Shown here piece by piece: positions 9,901 through 19,591 of a stretch of 64,000 nt of DNA. Origin of the DNA: Charina bottae (taxonomy: Eukaryota > Chordata > Lepidosauria > Squamata > Charinaidae); assembly GCA_023362775.1 (NCBI GenBank), contig JALMGJ010000002.1, positions 35,179,914 through 35,243,913 of the forward strand. The letters are read 5' to 3'. Each line of letters opens with the position of its first letter. Position 1 is the stretch's first letter. The notes under the pieces are model-generated. The model had not been told where the DNA came from, ran no database searches, and was given only the letters and a program-made list of their open reading frames with translations. The translations under genes and the position numbers were made by a program.

Positions 9901-10119
9901 CCTTCCGACCTGAGGGGCTCATCTTCCGGCGTCATATCTTTTAGCCTTTTGATACTGTCCATGGGTTTTCTTGGCTAGGATACTGGAGTGGTTTGCCATT
10001 TCCTCCTCCAGTGGACCACGTTTTGTCAGAACTCTCCATCATGACCTGTTCTTCTTGACCTGACTTCATTGAGTTACGCAAGCCCCTTCGCCACGACAAG
10101 GCAGTGATCCATGAAGGGG
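6917..10119 (-). mobile_element. BovB-1: full-length RTE-BovB LINE
   Basis: 3.2-kb RTE-clade non-LTR retrotransposon on the minus strand. The 3' end at 6917 is a short repeat tail ((TTG)n on the plus strand) next to the conserved GTCGTTCAATCG end sequence. The 5' end is at 10119 after a 157-bp leader. A perfect 13-bp target duplication AAATCTGGAAAAT lies at 6904-6916 and 10120-10132, inside the Gypsy-1 reverse transcriptase, where the sequence reads through once the insertion is ignored. Its one large open frame is uninterrupted, unlike every other LINE here. BovB is established as a family shared between squamates and ruminants by horizontal transfer. This copy must be younger than Gypsy-1. 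Confidence 0.95.
6933..9962 (-). CDS. BovB endonuclease-reverse transcriptase, intact 1009 aa
   Basis: Single open frame with all expected domains. An N-terminal leader of about 70 residues (MDSIKRLKDMTPEDEPLRSE) is followed by an APE-type endonuclease at roughly 70-310: GTWNVRTMNQGKLD, SELKWTGMGEF, YAPTTDAKEAEVDRFYEDL, GDWNAKVGS, NQIDYILCSQRW and the catalytic SDHELLIAKF. A basic linker leads to the reverse transcriptase at about 500-800, with VPIPKKGNAKECSNYR, QAGFRRGRGTRDQIANIRW, FIDYAKAFDCVDHNKLW, GVRQGCILSPCLFNLY and the catalytic LRYADDTTLM. The C-terminal part has FELWCWRRLLRVPWTARRSN and ends KSRTRLND. The protein nicks target DNA and primes cDNA synthesis from the nick. Length fits the family; all catalytic boxes are present and no stop interrupts it. 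Whether it is expressed cannot be told. The start at 9962 is the first ATG after the leader. Confidence 0.95.
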   Translation of the reverse strand: MDSIKRLKDMTPEDEPLRSEGVQNATGEERRAIPSSSRKCETAGPKPKGRSVVDVSGSGRKVRCCKEQYCIGTWNVRTMNQGKLDVVKHEMTRLNIDILGISELKWTGMGEFNSGDHYIYYCGQESLRRNGVALIVNKRVGKAVLGYNLKNDRMLSVRIQGKPFNITVIQVYAPTTDAKEAEVDRFYEDLQYLLELTPKKDVLFIIGDWNAKVGSQKITGITGKFGLGVQNEAGQRLIEFCQENTLVIANTLFQQHKRRLYTWTSPDGQYRNQIDYILCSQRWRSSIQSAKTRPGADCGSDHELLIAKFRLKLKNVEKTTRPIRYDLNHIPYEYTVEVRNRFKGLDLVDRVPEELWMEVRNIVQEAATKTIPKKKKCKKAKWLTDEALQIAEERREAKGKGERERYKQLNAEFQRIARRDKKAFLNEQCKEIEENNRMGKTRDLFKKIGDIKGTFCAKMGMIKDKKGRDLTEAEEIKKRWQEYTEELYKKDLNIPDKYDGVVTDLEPDILESEVKWALGSITNNKASGEDSIPAELFKILKDDAVKVLHSICQQIWKTQQWPQDWKRSVYVPIPKKGNAKECSNYRTIALISHASKVMLKILQARLQQHVNRELPEVQAGFRRGRGTRDQIANIRWIMEKAREFQKNIYFCFIDYAKAFDCVDHNKLWQILKEMGVPDHLTCLLRNLYVGQEATVRTGHGTTDWFKIGKGVRQGCILSPCLFNLYAEYIMRNAGLDESQAGVKIAGKNINNLRYADDTTLMAESEEELKSLLMRVKEESAKAGLKLNIKKTQIMASGPITSWQIEGEEMEAVTDFIFLGSKITADGDCSHEIKRCLLLGRKAMANLDSILKSRDITLPTKVRIVKAMVFPVAMYGCESWTIRKAERRRIDAFELWCWRRLLRVPWTARRSNQSILKEINPDCSLEGQMLKLKLKYFGHLMRREDSLEKTLMLGKTEGKRRRGRQRMRWLDSITDVMNMNLSKLRETVEDRKAWHAMVHEVTKSRTRLND

Positions 10120-10132
10120 AAATCTGGAAAAT

Positions 10133-10850
10133 ACAGCCCCACAATTACTTAGTCCAAAAGGCATGACCAAATATTCAAACTTACCATATCTGGTATCGAA
10201 GGCTGTCAGGTATTCGTGCCCTTCCTTCATTCAGATCAGATTGTAGGCATTTCTGAGATCCAACTTTGTAAAAATGCGTGCTTTTTGTAAGCGATTGAGC
10301 AGGTCCGATATGAGAGGTAGTGGGTAGTGGTCTCTAACGGTAACTGCGTTAAGTGCACTGTAGTCATGAACTGTGCACATGGGAGTCCCCCTTCCCTCCG
10401 TCTGTGCTGAAGGTGCGAAGGGGTCCGGCTTCTTTGGTACAAAGAAGGTAGGAGCAGATGCTGGAGATGTGGATGGTCGAATGAATCCTTTCTTGAGGTT
10501 TGTATCCAAGTATTCTTTCAGGGTAGCTAGTTCCTTGGGTGACATAGTATAATGCTTCTTTGCTGGAATCTTGGCTCCTGGTTTTAGGTTGACAGTACAG
10601 TCGTACACCCTATGGGGTGGTAATGCTGTAGCCTCCTGTTCGCTGAAAATATCTGTGAAGTCTCCATACTTGGTTGGCAGCTGCGCCCCCTTAATCTCCA
10701 AAACTGCTGTCGTTGTTGGAGAAGGTGAGGCTGCTTGCAATTTGTGGTGCTGGCAGTCTTTTGCTGGGAAGGAAATTGCTCCTGTCACCCAGTACAAACA
10801 GGGGTTGTGAAGCTTTAGCCATGGCGTGCCCAGGATTATAGAAACTTGTA
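10133..10850 (-). pseudogene. Gypsy-1 reverse transcriptase N-terminal part (split)
   Basis: Start of pol. It has the PWLKLHNP segment near 10800-10850, a linker, then RT blocks EYLDTNLKKGFIRPSTSPAS, CTVHDYSALNAVT and FTKLDLRNAYNLI. The final stretch to 10133 is cut inside the conserved FGL region by BovB-1 and resumes at 6903. The frame is fairly well kept between 10231 and 10797. Confidence 0.88.
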
Positions 10851-10852
10851 AT

Positions 10853-10887
<35 letters not shown>

Positions 10888-11375
10888 TTATTTGGATTTA
10901 TCCCCGCCCATCTCTACCATGGTAGACTCTGGGCGGTTTACAACCACAATATAAAAGATAAAACCTATACATTTAAAACTACTATAAAAATAAAAAATAA
11001 AAATCCAAAAGATGGTCTGTTCTTAAAAGGAGGAAAACCACTAAGCCCTTAAAAGGAGGAAAACCACTAAGCCAACCACCCCCAGGAGGAACTATCATTT
11101 CCTTCACTCCAGGCACGGTGGCAGAGCCAGGTCTTCAAGGACTTCCTAAAGGCCAGGAGCGAGGGTGCCAGTCTCACCTCAGGGGGCAAGTTATCCCACA
11201 GGGCGGGTGCTATTGCAGAGAAAGCACGTCTCCTGGACCCTGCTAGATGGAATTCTTTAAATGAAGGGATCCGAAGCATGTCCTCCCTGCATGATCAGGT
11301 GGGGCGGGTGGATATGGTCAGGACAAGACGGTCCCTCAGATACCCTGGTCCCATGCCATGTAGGGCTTTAATGAT
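10850..11375 (-). mobile_element. CR1/L2-type LINE 3' fragment in Gypsy-1
   Basis: 5'-truncated LINE with a (TTTA)n tail at about 10855-10892. It retains the C-terminal end of ORF2 at 11067-11279 (EFHLAGSRRRAFSA, LPPEVRLAPSLLAFRK, WGWLA), nearly the same as the end of the element at 39178-43626. It separates the Gypsy-1 protease from the start of pol. Exact borders are uncertain by a few bases. Confidence 0.85.
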
Positions 11376-11872
11376 GCTGTGACATAAAGCTGAATCCACT
11401 CAGCGTGAGCTTCAATCATAAGCTGAATTGGCTGTGTGCAGCGTGTGACTGGTCCTGCTTTGAAGGGTTGACCATCAATGGTTTCAACTTCTATGGGACG
11501 TGGTAATTCCAGTGTCGGAATATCCATCTTTTCCACTGTTTCTACATCTATAAAGTTGATGGTGCCACCAGAGTCAATGAGAGCGTCTAGTGCAACTTGC
11601 CGCTTGGAGTCTATGGTTACTGTGACTGGAATAAAGTAAAATGCTTGGCTGGAATCTCCAGAATGAGCTCTTCTTAATTGCTGGAGGGCCTCCCTGTGAA
11701 GCTCTGGGGAGGGAGGCCACCAAAGTTTCCCTTGTTGGAAGTAGAGGCTGGGGCCAGTCTCTGCTCTGCTGCTTGGTCTGGTGCTCTTGCCGGAGCTGCT
11801 TGGCCTCTGACCCGACAAACCCTTACTGTGTGACCTGGGGCCCCACAATAAAAGCAAAGGGCTCTTTCTCAC
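11376..11872 (-). pseudogene. Gypsy-1 aspartic protease
   Basis: Retroviral-type aspartic protease segment. The catalytic DSGG motif (DALIDSGGTINFID) is near 11560-11585, followed by the flap-like VETIDGQPF segment. The frame is open across this block but is cut by the LINE insertion at its C-terminal end. It follows the gag remnant, as in other Gypsy elements. Confidence 0.8.
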
Positions 11873-12710
11873 CGTCTCTGTCTCTCAGAATCAGAAATTA
11901 GTCTTTGTGATGCTCCAATTTGCATCAGCTCCTCTGCTCCTAGGTAAGCAGAAGTGGTGGGGAAAGCTGTAAATCCTGGAAGCGTCACTCTGAATCCTGC
12001 TCTGCCTCTCCCTGGCCGGAGCTGCCTTAATTCTTCCAGCCTGGTGTCTATCACTACGGTCAGCTGGTATAAATCCTCCAAGGTAGCTGGGGTTCCTTGC
12101 CTCACCAGCTCGGTCTTAATCTCTTCACCAAGCCCTTATTTAAACTGATCTTTCAAGGCGATCTCATTCCAGCCCAAGTCTCCTGCCAACAGTTTGAAAT
12201 CCGCAATGTAGGTTCCCACTCTCCTATTGCCCTGTCGGAGTTTTCGAATTTCCCAGCTGGCGGTGACTTCTCTGAACGGGTCATCAAAGTGGGCTCTGGA
12301 ACGGTCCATAAAATTCTGGTAGTCGTTTAGAATTGGGTCGTTGGTCTCCACCATTGGGATGGACCTTCTGGCAGCTGATCCTTTCAGTAGGTTTAAAATG
12401 AAGGTGACTCTGGTTCTGTCTGTTGGGAATTCAGCTGGTCGAAGAACATGGTACACTGATTGAGGAAGGTTCTTTGTTGTGCAGTCTCTCCCCCAAATTT
12501 TTCCGGTAAGCAGCCCTGGGACCTCAGGACAACTGCCGGGGTTGCTGCTGCTGGGCACGGCTGTGGTGCAACTGGAGCTGGTTGCTGTAACTGCTGCAGC
12601 ATAGCTGCCTGTAGAGTATTGACTTGAACATCGACCTGCTGCTGGTGTTGTTGCAGGGCTGCCGCGAGTTGCTGGATTGCCTGTCGGAGTTCTTGTGCCT
12701 CCGAAGACAT
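11873..12710 (-). pseudogene. Gypsy-1 gag (frameshifted)
   Basis: Gag start at 12710 (MSSEAQELRQAIQQLAAAL), with a glutamine-rich coiled stretch and then the capsid-like block CLPEKFGGETAQQRTFLNQC. A frameshift near 12400-12430 leads to FILNLLKGSAARRSIPM and FDDPFREVTASWEIRKLRQG. A stop near 12136 separates the last part, RQGTPATLEDLYQLTVVIDT. The LEDLY and LRQG blocks are typical of chromoviral capsid regions. Confidence 0.82.
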
Positions 12711-12766
12711 TCTTCAAAACTCCTTCCCCCTCCCTCTTTCGATGGGAGTTAGTTTATCTGGATTGA

Positions 12767-13019
12767 TGTCCTGACTTCGAGTGAAGGAAAACACGCTGAG
12801 ACTTGAGTTGAAGCTCTAATGTTTATTGTCCTACTCTCCTAGACAGAATCCAGCTAAACTAAAATGAACTGGTAATGCTCAGAGAAAGGGCCCAAGAAAT
12901 CAGGGCAGGGCCTTCTTTAGCCTCTTGGGAGGAAAGCAAAGTGATTCAGTACTACGCATGCGTTTCTCCCCCTGGAGGGAGCCCCCTCCTTCTCCGCCAG
13001 TTACTGTATCTCCCTGACA
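12767..13019 (-). repeat. Gypsy-1 5' LTR
   Basis: 253 bp, paired with 3808-4057. It ends TCCCTGACA at 13019 and is followed by the target duplication CCAAC. It differs from its partner by about ten substitutions, two single-base indels and one 5-bp insertion. Confidence 0.92.
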
Positions 13020-13052
13020 CCAACTCATTTCAAGAGGGAAACTGTGATACTC

Positions 13053-13505
13053 TGTTAGGGTTTGATAAACCCAGGAATTTACTTCTAGATATAAATTATA
13101 CAGAGAGGCTTGATTTCTAGGTAAAAGGTGAAATATTCTGCACAGTCATCCAATTAGCAGCCATTGTTGTAGGAATGATGTGTCATGTGTGACTCATTCA
13201 ACAGGTGCTTAGAGTTAGGTTGGGTGTGGTAGTTAACGAGATTGACCTATAATGTGATTGGTCAGTTTGACTATAAATGCAGAGATATTCTGTATTCCTT
13301 TTTATTCCCATTTACCTCGTGAAAGCTGTATCGTTGATGGTGTATCATTTGTTACCTGTGGAAGTGATCTGTAAATACGTATGTATATAAAGTAAATAGG
13401 ATATTTGATATAACTTCTGTTTGGAGTCTATTTACTGCATAGTACTTGGATCACTGGTGCCTAGGAGAGAAGCAAGCCGCTCCACATCCGCGCTTCCCTC
13501 TGACA
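13053..13505 (+). repeat. Copia-1 5' LTR
   Basis: Begins TGTTAGGGTTTGATAAACCC and ends CCCTCTGACA. It contains a TATA-like ACTATAAATG at about 13270. It differs from the 3' LTR at two sites (GTATGTATAT versus GTATATATAT, and AGCAAGCC versus AGCAGGCC). Confidence 0.95.
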
Positions 13506-13520
13506 GGGTTATGGGCCCAG
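13506..13520 (+). other. Copia-1 primer-binding site, internal tRNA-iMet type
   Basis: GGGTTATGGGCCCAG directly follows the 5' LTR. It is the exact reverse complement of the anticodon stem-loop of initiator methionine tRNA (CTGGGCCCATAACCC). Drosophila copia is known to prime from a half-molecule of that tRNA using this internal region rather than its 3' end, so the same priming is inferred here. Confidence 0.85.
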
Positions 13521-13774
13521 AGGCGGCAGAGACGCCATAGACGACAGAAGGCTTTGCACTGGCTATGGATCGGTGGATCGTGTGCAGTCTGTGAGCTGGC
13601 AGCTTTGGAAGCCTATCCAGGAGTCGTGTGGCTATTTGGAGTGATTTGGTGCTTTAACAGGCTCCGTGTCTGCGTGTGTGTTTTTTCTCCTACGCTTGTT
13701 TTGCAGCTGGAGGACGTTCTGATAAGGTCTGTGTCTTTAATCATCGGTGTCTGCCCAGAAGGGGCTGAGGACAG

Positions 13775-15211
13775 ATGAGCACAGCGAAGATGTTGCCTGC
13801 AGTCGGGGGAGGATTTCCTCTGGAGAGACTGAATGACACTAATTATTCGTCATGGTCATATAAAATGGAAATGTATCTTCGGCGTGAAGGGCTTTGGAGG
13901 AGTGTACTTTGCCCTGAACCAGACCTGGAAGATGAAGAAGTTGCTCTAAAGGACGATAGAGCATTGGCAAGCATAATTTTATGTCTGGAAGATAGCCAGT
14001 TGTGTTATGTTAGAGACTGTCAGTTAGCCTATAAGTGTTGGGAAGCTTTAAAGAATGTTTATCTAAGAAGCTCACCGTTATGTAAGGTTTTACTAACACG
14101 AAAACTTTATCATGCTAGATTAGGGGTATCTGATAATATAAGGGATCACCTGCATTTTATGACAGGGTTGTTCCAGGAATTGGCTCAGAGAGATATGCAA
14201 TTTACAGAAGCTAACAAAGTGTATATAATTCTCAGTTCTTTAAATGAAACGTGGGATACTTTGGCAATGAGCTTCGGGTCGTTATCTGAGGAGGATTTAA
14301 CCATAAGATACTTATCTAGCAGGCTTTTAGAAGAAGAACAAAGGAGGCAGCAGTGTTCTAATGTAATTAGTGCTAAGCAAAACAGTGTTTGTGTTAAGGA
14401 ATATTCTGAGAATGTTTTGCATGTACGAAAATGTTTTAACTGTGGGTCGAAAAGGCATTTGTTGAAACATTGTGATAAGAAACGGAAGCCGAAGGCTAAG
14501 CTGAAAATTTCCAAGCCGGGAGAAGCTGCACAGCTGTCTTTAATTAGTTCAAGTGAAGAACAAAATTTAAAGGGACCATTTCTAATTGACAGTGGGGCTT
14601 GTCAGCATATAGGAAATAACAGACAGATGTTTAAGAGTTTTATGCAAGCTGATAGAGATCATGTTACTCTAGCTAATGGAAGCATTGCATCTGTGACTGG
14701 TAAAGGATTTGTATATGTACCAGGGTTAAATATTGAATTATCAATGTTGTGTGTACCTGAACTGGAGTACAATATAATTAGTGTGTCACAATTGGATAAA
14801 CAGGGCTATACTGTACAGTTTGGTAATAATGAATGTATTGTTATGAAAGATAACAATGTTTGTGGCAAAGGTATTTTGCAAAACTGTCTTTATGAAATTG
14901 TACAAGCCAGGACAAGCAGCAGCCATCATGGTTTAGCTACGATTAATAAGCCAACACATGATTCGTGTGCGCATCTGTGGCACAGGAGGCTTGGACATCC
15001 GAGTTTCAAAGTGATTGAAAAGATGTCAGAAGCAAGTTCTGGAATGGAATTGAAAAAGTGCCAAGTGTATTTGGATTGCACAGCTTGTAAGGTTGCAAAG
15101 TCAAAGGTGTTTCCTGTGAGCAAATTCAGTGATAGGAAGTCACATAAATGTTTTGAATTAGTTCACGCTGACTTAATTGGTCCATTACCAGCTTCAATGG
15201 GGGGGTGCTAA
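13775..15211 (+). pseudogene. Copia-1 gag, protease and start of integrase
   Basis: One open frame of 478 codons. The gag begins MSTAKMLPAVGGGFPLERLN, with the conserved Copia opening (LNDTNYSSWSYKMEMYL). A CCHC zinc knuckle CFNCGSKRHLLKHC lies near residue 220. The aspartic protease has FLIDSGACQHIGNN near residue 268. A pre-integrase zinc region follows (HLWHRRLGHPSF, CTACKVAKSK), and HADLIGP carries the first catalytic aspartate. The frame ends at 15211 because a run of seven G near 15197-15204 has apparently gained one base; the correct frame continues in the next entry. Confidence 0.9.
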
Positions 15212-16388
15212 ATATGTTTTAGTCATTGTAGATGATTATACTAGATTTGGGTTCTGTTACCTATTGAAAGCTAAAAGTCAAACATTTGAAAAGTTTAGAA
15301 ACTGGGTGCAGTTTGTAGAACGTAGGTATAGCACAAAGGTGTGTAGTTTACAAACTGACCGGGGTACAGAGTTTCTGAGTGGGAGTTTTCAGCAATGGCT
15401 CCGTAGAAGGGGCATTGTGCATAGGAAAACTAACCCACATAGTTCAGCTGAGAATGGTGTGGCTGAACGTAGGAATTTGGCATTGCAGACAGTGAAGGAT
15501 TCACTCATTGCTGACTCAGGGTTATCAAGAGGATACTGGGGAGAGGCAATATTAACTGCTAATTATTTAATTAACAGGTTATGGAGTGTGTCTGTAAACC
15601 AAACTCCATATTATATGTTATATGGCAAGAAGCCACCATTAGCTCATTTGAAGGTGTTTGGGTGCACTGCCTATGTTCACGTGCATAAGGAGGTACGTAG
15701 GAAAGGACAGGCAAAAGCACAGAAGCTGACGTTTGTGGGGTATGAGCCAGGGACCAAAGGATATAGGTTCACTGATGGCAGGAAAGTTGTTATCTCTAGG
15801 TCAGCAAGTTTTAGTGAGCACAGCAATTGGCAGAGATTACACGGGAGTAGTGAGGTTTATCTTCCTAGTCAGGGACGTTTTGAGTTTTCAGAGCGGATAG
15901 AGGCCACTGATGTGATTAAGAAGGAAGAGGAATTAACTCCTAGTGTGCCAATGATGCAGGATGCTACAGTATTGCGTAGATCTGAGAGAGTTAACAAGGG
16001 CATACCACCTCAACGTTATACACCAGGTGATGTAAAAGTGTGTTTTATTGATTATGAACCTCGTAATTACAGGGACGTATTGAAGTTGCCACAACCCGAG
16101 CAGAGTAGATGGAGAGCTGCTATGGATGTGGAAATGAAAGCCATTAATTCTCATAAGGTTTTCAAATCTACTAGGCTGCCTGAGGGACATAGAGCAGTAG
16201 GTTGTAGATGGGTGTATAAGAAGAAAACCTTAGTGAATGGTGATATACAGTATAAGGCTAGGTTGGTAGCACAAGGTTTTTCCCAGATAAAGAATCAGAC
16301 TTATGATGAGGTTTTTGCACCAACGCTAAGAGGGGAGACATTTAGGTTTGCCTTAGCAATGGCAGCAGCTGGGAATTGTGTAGTATAG
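15177..16388 (+). pseudogene. Copia-1 integrase core and reverse transcriptase start
   Basis: Downstream frame after the G-run shift. Integrase catalytic blocks TDRGTEF and SSAENGVAERRN are present, followed by the Copia-specific GKKPPLAHLKVFGC segment. The reverse transcriptase begins with RWVYKKKTLVNGDIQYKARL and VAQGFSQIKNQTYDEVFAPT, then stops after FALAMAAAGNCVV at 16388. There a deletion removes the central polymerase up to the residues just before the YVDD-type box. Confidence 0.9.
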
Positions 16389-16928
16389 CTGACCCATGTC
16401 TGTATGTAAAGCAATGTGAAAATGATGAACAGATTTTGCTTTTGATATTTGTAGACGATTTGTGTCTTATAGCGAAAGATCAAAGCAGGGTAATTGAATT
16501 TACTGAAATCTGAAACAGCACTTTGATGTCAAAGATCTGGGAGAAATTAAGAATTACCTAGGCATGGGTATTCAGAAGGTTGATGGGGGTTATGTTCTAG
16601 AGCAGCAGAAGAAGATTGAAGCACTGCTAAGAGAGAACAATATGGAACAGTGTAAAGAAGTTTCAACCCCGATGACAACAGATTTTGTCATGACAGAGAC
16701 TGGAAACGATGACCAAACTTCGTGTGATCAAGAATATGTGATCAGTCAATAATTGGAAGTTTATTGTATTGTATTGTATTGATTTACAATATTGTCCATC
16801 TGAGTGTAATGTAGCAGATGTGATGACAAAGCCTCTAAGCTTAGAGAGACATAGGATGTGTATATCTGAAATGTGTATGTCTTCTATTCTGTATATGTGA
16901 ATGTGATATCTATTGTAAATTGAAGGGG
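16389..16928 (+). pseudogene. Copia-1 3' pol remnants
   Basis: After the deletion joint the sequence resumes at ADPCLYVKQC and the catalytic box LIFVDDLCLIAKD. It continues through VKDLGEIKNYLGMGIQ to VSTPMT near 16675. A second deletion near 16755-16785, next to a TTGTA repeat, removes almost all of RNase H. Only the end (ECNVADVMTKPLSLERH) remains before the purine tract at 16922-16928. Confidence 0.85.
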
Positions 16929-17381
16929 TGTTAGGGTTTGATAAACCCAGGAATTTACTTCTAGATATAAATTATACAGAGAGGCTTGATTTCTAGGTAA
17001 AAGGTGAAATATTCTGCACAGTCATCCAATTAGCAGCCATTGTTGTAGGAATGATGTGTCATGTGTGACTCATTCAACAGGTGCTTAGAGTTAGGTTGGG
17101 TGTGGTAGTTAACGAGATTGACCTATAATGTGATTGGTCAGTTTGACTATAAATGCAGAGATATTCTGTATTCCTTTTTATTCCCATTTACCTCGTGAAA
17201 GCTGTATCGTTGATGGTGTATCATTTGTTACCTGTGGAAGTGATCTGTAAATACGTATATATATAAAGTAAATAGGATATTTGATATAACTTCTGTTTGG
17301 AGTCTATTTACTGCATAGTACTTGGATCACTGGTGCCTAGGAGAGAAGCAGGCCGCTCCACATCCGCGCTTCCCTCTGACA
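16929..17381 (+). repeat. Copia-1 3' LTR
   Basis: 453 bp and almost identical to the 5' LTR. It is followed by the target duplication TACTC. Confidence 0.95.
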
Positions 17382-18707
17382 TACTCTCTTGTAGCTACTG
17401 TATAAATAATATCTGAGCAGCAAAAAGTCTAGTCAATTAATTATGGTATGATTAATTGAAGTACTGTTTTTGCAAGAACAGGTCTCCAATTCAATTCATG
17501 TAAATTAATTAGAAAAATTGAATACTGGAGCCAGTTTAATTCCCAGTCATCTTGAGTGAATGATAAGGGAATCCACAAAAGGGAGAAATGGTGCCCATTT
17601 CAAGAAAATGGCAAAGACTCTTGGTGCTCACTATTTGTAGACCACAATAGAGTCCACAAGGTAGAAATACCTGACCCATCCTTGGGTGGAGAAAAGTTTT
17701 TTCTTAAAACATTCACCCTAATAATCAGCAGAAACTCTATCGGGGCGGCCCTAACCCTTGAGAGGCATTAAATTCAGGAAAGATTTTCTTTCAGCCCAAA
17801 CTGCTTAATTCAGAAGGAAATCAAACTGCAGAGGGACCACAGAAATGTTCTGATTGTGAGAAATATTCTGGTGAACAGGCACAGCTTGTGTTTTTTTTTT
17901 TTTTTTTTTTTACAAATAGGAGCTATGAATCTTCTCACCAAACTGTCTCTCGCTTTTTTCTTCGTTCCGAATCTTAGGCTTTTAGTCTTTCTTTTAGTAC
18001 TTTCCCAGTCTTGTATCAGTGAGCGAAAGCGGCGTTTGTCTATTTCTAGACACTACCAAGCAGCTCCACTTTCCCTTTCAGGCTTCCCGGCTTGTTCTTT
18101 TTCTCTGCGAGTCGTTAAGAACACAAAACTCCGACAAACACTTGACTCGCTGCCTCCGAAGCCGCTGAAATTCTTTTTGTCAGAGAAGCCGATATCCCGC
18201 TTTCTCTGCCGTTGTTCGCTAGTATTTTGTTTCGCGAAAACTGGTCTTAAGCTGCATGGATATTGTTTTTGCTACGGAGCTTCTATCCAGTTCTCCTAGC
18301 CGCCATTCGCTCCACCCCGGAAGTCCCCTGATTTAATTAATAATTTAATAAGCCATTTTGTTTTTTCTGCAAGACTGTTATTACAAAATGAACTTCTTAT
18401 TTATATAAAGCTAACTATAATTGTACTAAATTAGAGTATTTAACTTATATTGTTAAGCAGATAATAAGACAAGTAGATAATTAAGCATATTTTGTTAAGT
18501 AGTTTAAAAATAAGTAAAAGCAATTAACAAGAGGTATATAAGAATATATAAGAATATATAGTGATATAAGAAGTTGAATTTTTCTGATTGTATAAGGGGG
18601 GGGGAAATTTGAAATAGAAAAGTAATACTCCATAAGGTAAAAGCAAATAGAGATAAAGGTATTAAATATAAAGAAGTAAAAGAGGGAAGAGATAAAGGGA
18701 AAAATAT

Positions 18708-19591
18708 ATGAGTATGACTACAAGAAGACAAGGAATGCTGTCCTCACAAGCAAGAAGAGGTTCAGAGACAGGGGAGGGAGAAAGCCATTGTTTGAAGATT
18801 TTACAATAAAAACAACTCAAACAATAACGCAAACTGTGACACATGTTTTGGAACAAAAATTAGAAGGTTTAGAAAAGAGATTGGAACAAAAATAAGGGAA
18901 ATAGAAAAAAAATTGAAAGAAGAAATTCATGGAGTGAAGAAACAAAGTGAAAAATGTGAGGAGAGAATAGATAAAGAGGAGGAACGAATAATTATGTTAG
19001 AGTGTAAAGAAAAAGAATATTGTATTAGATTAAGAGGAGTGATTGAAGAAAAGGATGAAAATACAAGAGAAATTGTTATACAGATGTTAGCAAACTTAAT
19101 AGAGTGGGAGGAAGACAGACTAGAAGAAGAGATTGAAAAAATGTATAGAATTAACTCTAAATATGTGATAATGTATAAAAAACCCAGAGACTTATTAATA
19201 GAATTCTCAAAAAAAAAGAATAAGAAATATGATAATTCAAGCGTCTTATAACAAAAAAATAGAGATTGAAGGAAAAGATGTCACTATTTTTAAGGAAATC
19301 CCAGCAAAAATACTAAAAAAGAGAAAAGAATATAGATTCTTAACAGACATTCTGAGAAAAAATAACATAGATTTCAGATGGGAAATACCTGAAGGCCTTA
19401 CTTTAACCTTTAATGGGCAAAGAACTAAACTGAATTCAATCTTAAAAGCTAAAGAATTTTTAAAAAGATTTGAAAAAGAACAAACAAACCCTAAGGAACA
19501 GAAACAAGGAAGGAAAGAAGAAACTTTAAGTCAAAAAGAAGGAGAGGAATCTAACACAAAGGAGTTTACATCACTACTGACCAATGAGTGA
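18708..19591 (+). pseudogene. L1-1 ORF1 (RNA-binding protein, frameshifted)
   Basis: L1 ORF1p coats its own RNA and acts as a nucleic-acid chaperone. ATG at 18708 opens a short frame. A lysine/glutamate-rich heptad region (18913-19030) would form the trimeric coiled coil. The RRM-like middle (CIRLRGVIEEKDE, then IEKMYRINSK) and the C-terminal domain (ILKKRKEYRFLTDIL, IDFRWEIPEGLTLTFNG) follow. Shifts near 18795, 18890 and 19220-19235 break the frame. The stop at 19589-19591 overlaps the start of ORF2. Confidence 0.85.

Larger units (their letters stand above)
3808..13019 (-). mobile_element. Gypsy-1: Ty3/Gypsy chromovirus with nested insertions
   Basis: Complete LTR retrotransposon on the minus strand. 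It has LTRs at both ends (3808-4057 and 12767-13019) and a 5-bp target duplication CCAAC at 3803-3807 and 13020-13024. Reading from the right, the order is gag, protease, reverse transcriptase, RNase H, integrase and a C-terminal chromodomain, which identifies a chromovirus. A purine tract (GGAGGGGAAGTTGG) abuts the 3' LTR. The internal region is interrupted by a CR1/L2-type LINE piece (about 10850-11375), a BovB (6917-10119) and a short LINE tail (6494-6578). Every coding block has frameshifts or stops, so it is dead. By-eye comparison of the LTRs gives about 10 substitutions in 250 bases plus indels (near 4%), so it is much older than the neighbouring Copia-1. Confidence 0.92.
13053..17381 (+). 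mobile_element. Copia-1: Ty1/Copia element, internally deleted
   Basis: LTR retrotransposon with two 453-bp LTRs (13053-13505, 16929-17381) that differ at only two positions by eye. The 5-bp target duplication TACTC is at 13048-13052 and 17382-17386. Order is gag, protease, integrase, reverse transcriptase, the arrangement that defines Copia. A primer-binding site touches the 5' LTR and a GAAGGGG purine tract touches the 3' LTR. The core of the reverse transcriptase and most of RNase H are missing, and a one-base G-run expansion breaks the frame, so this copy depends on others. Confidence 0.95.
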
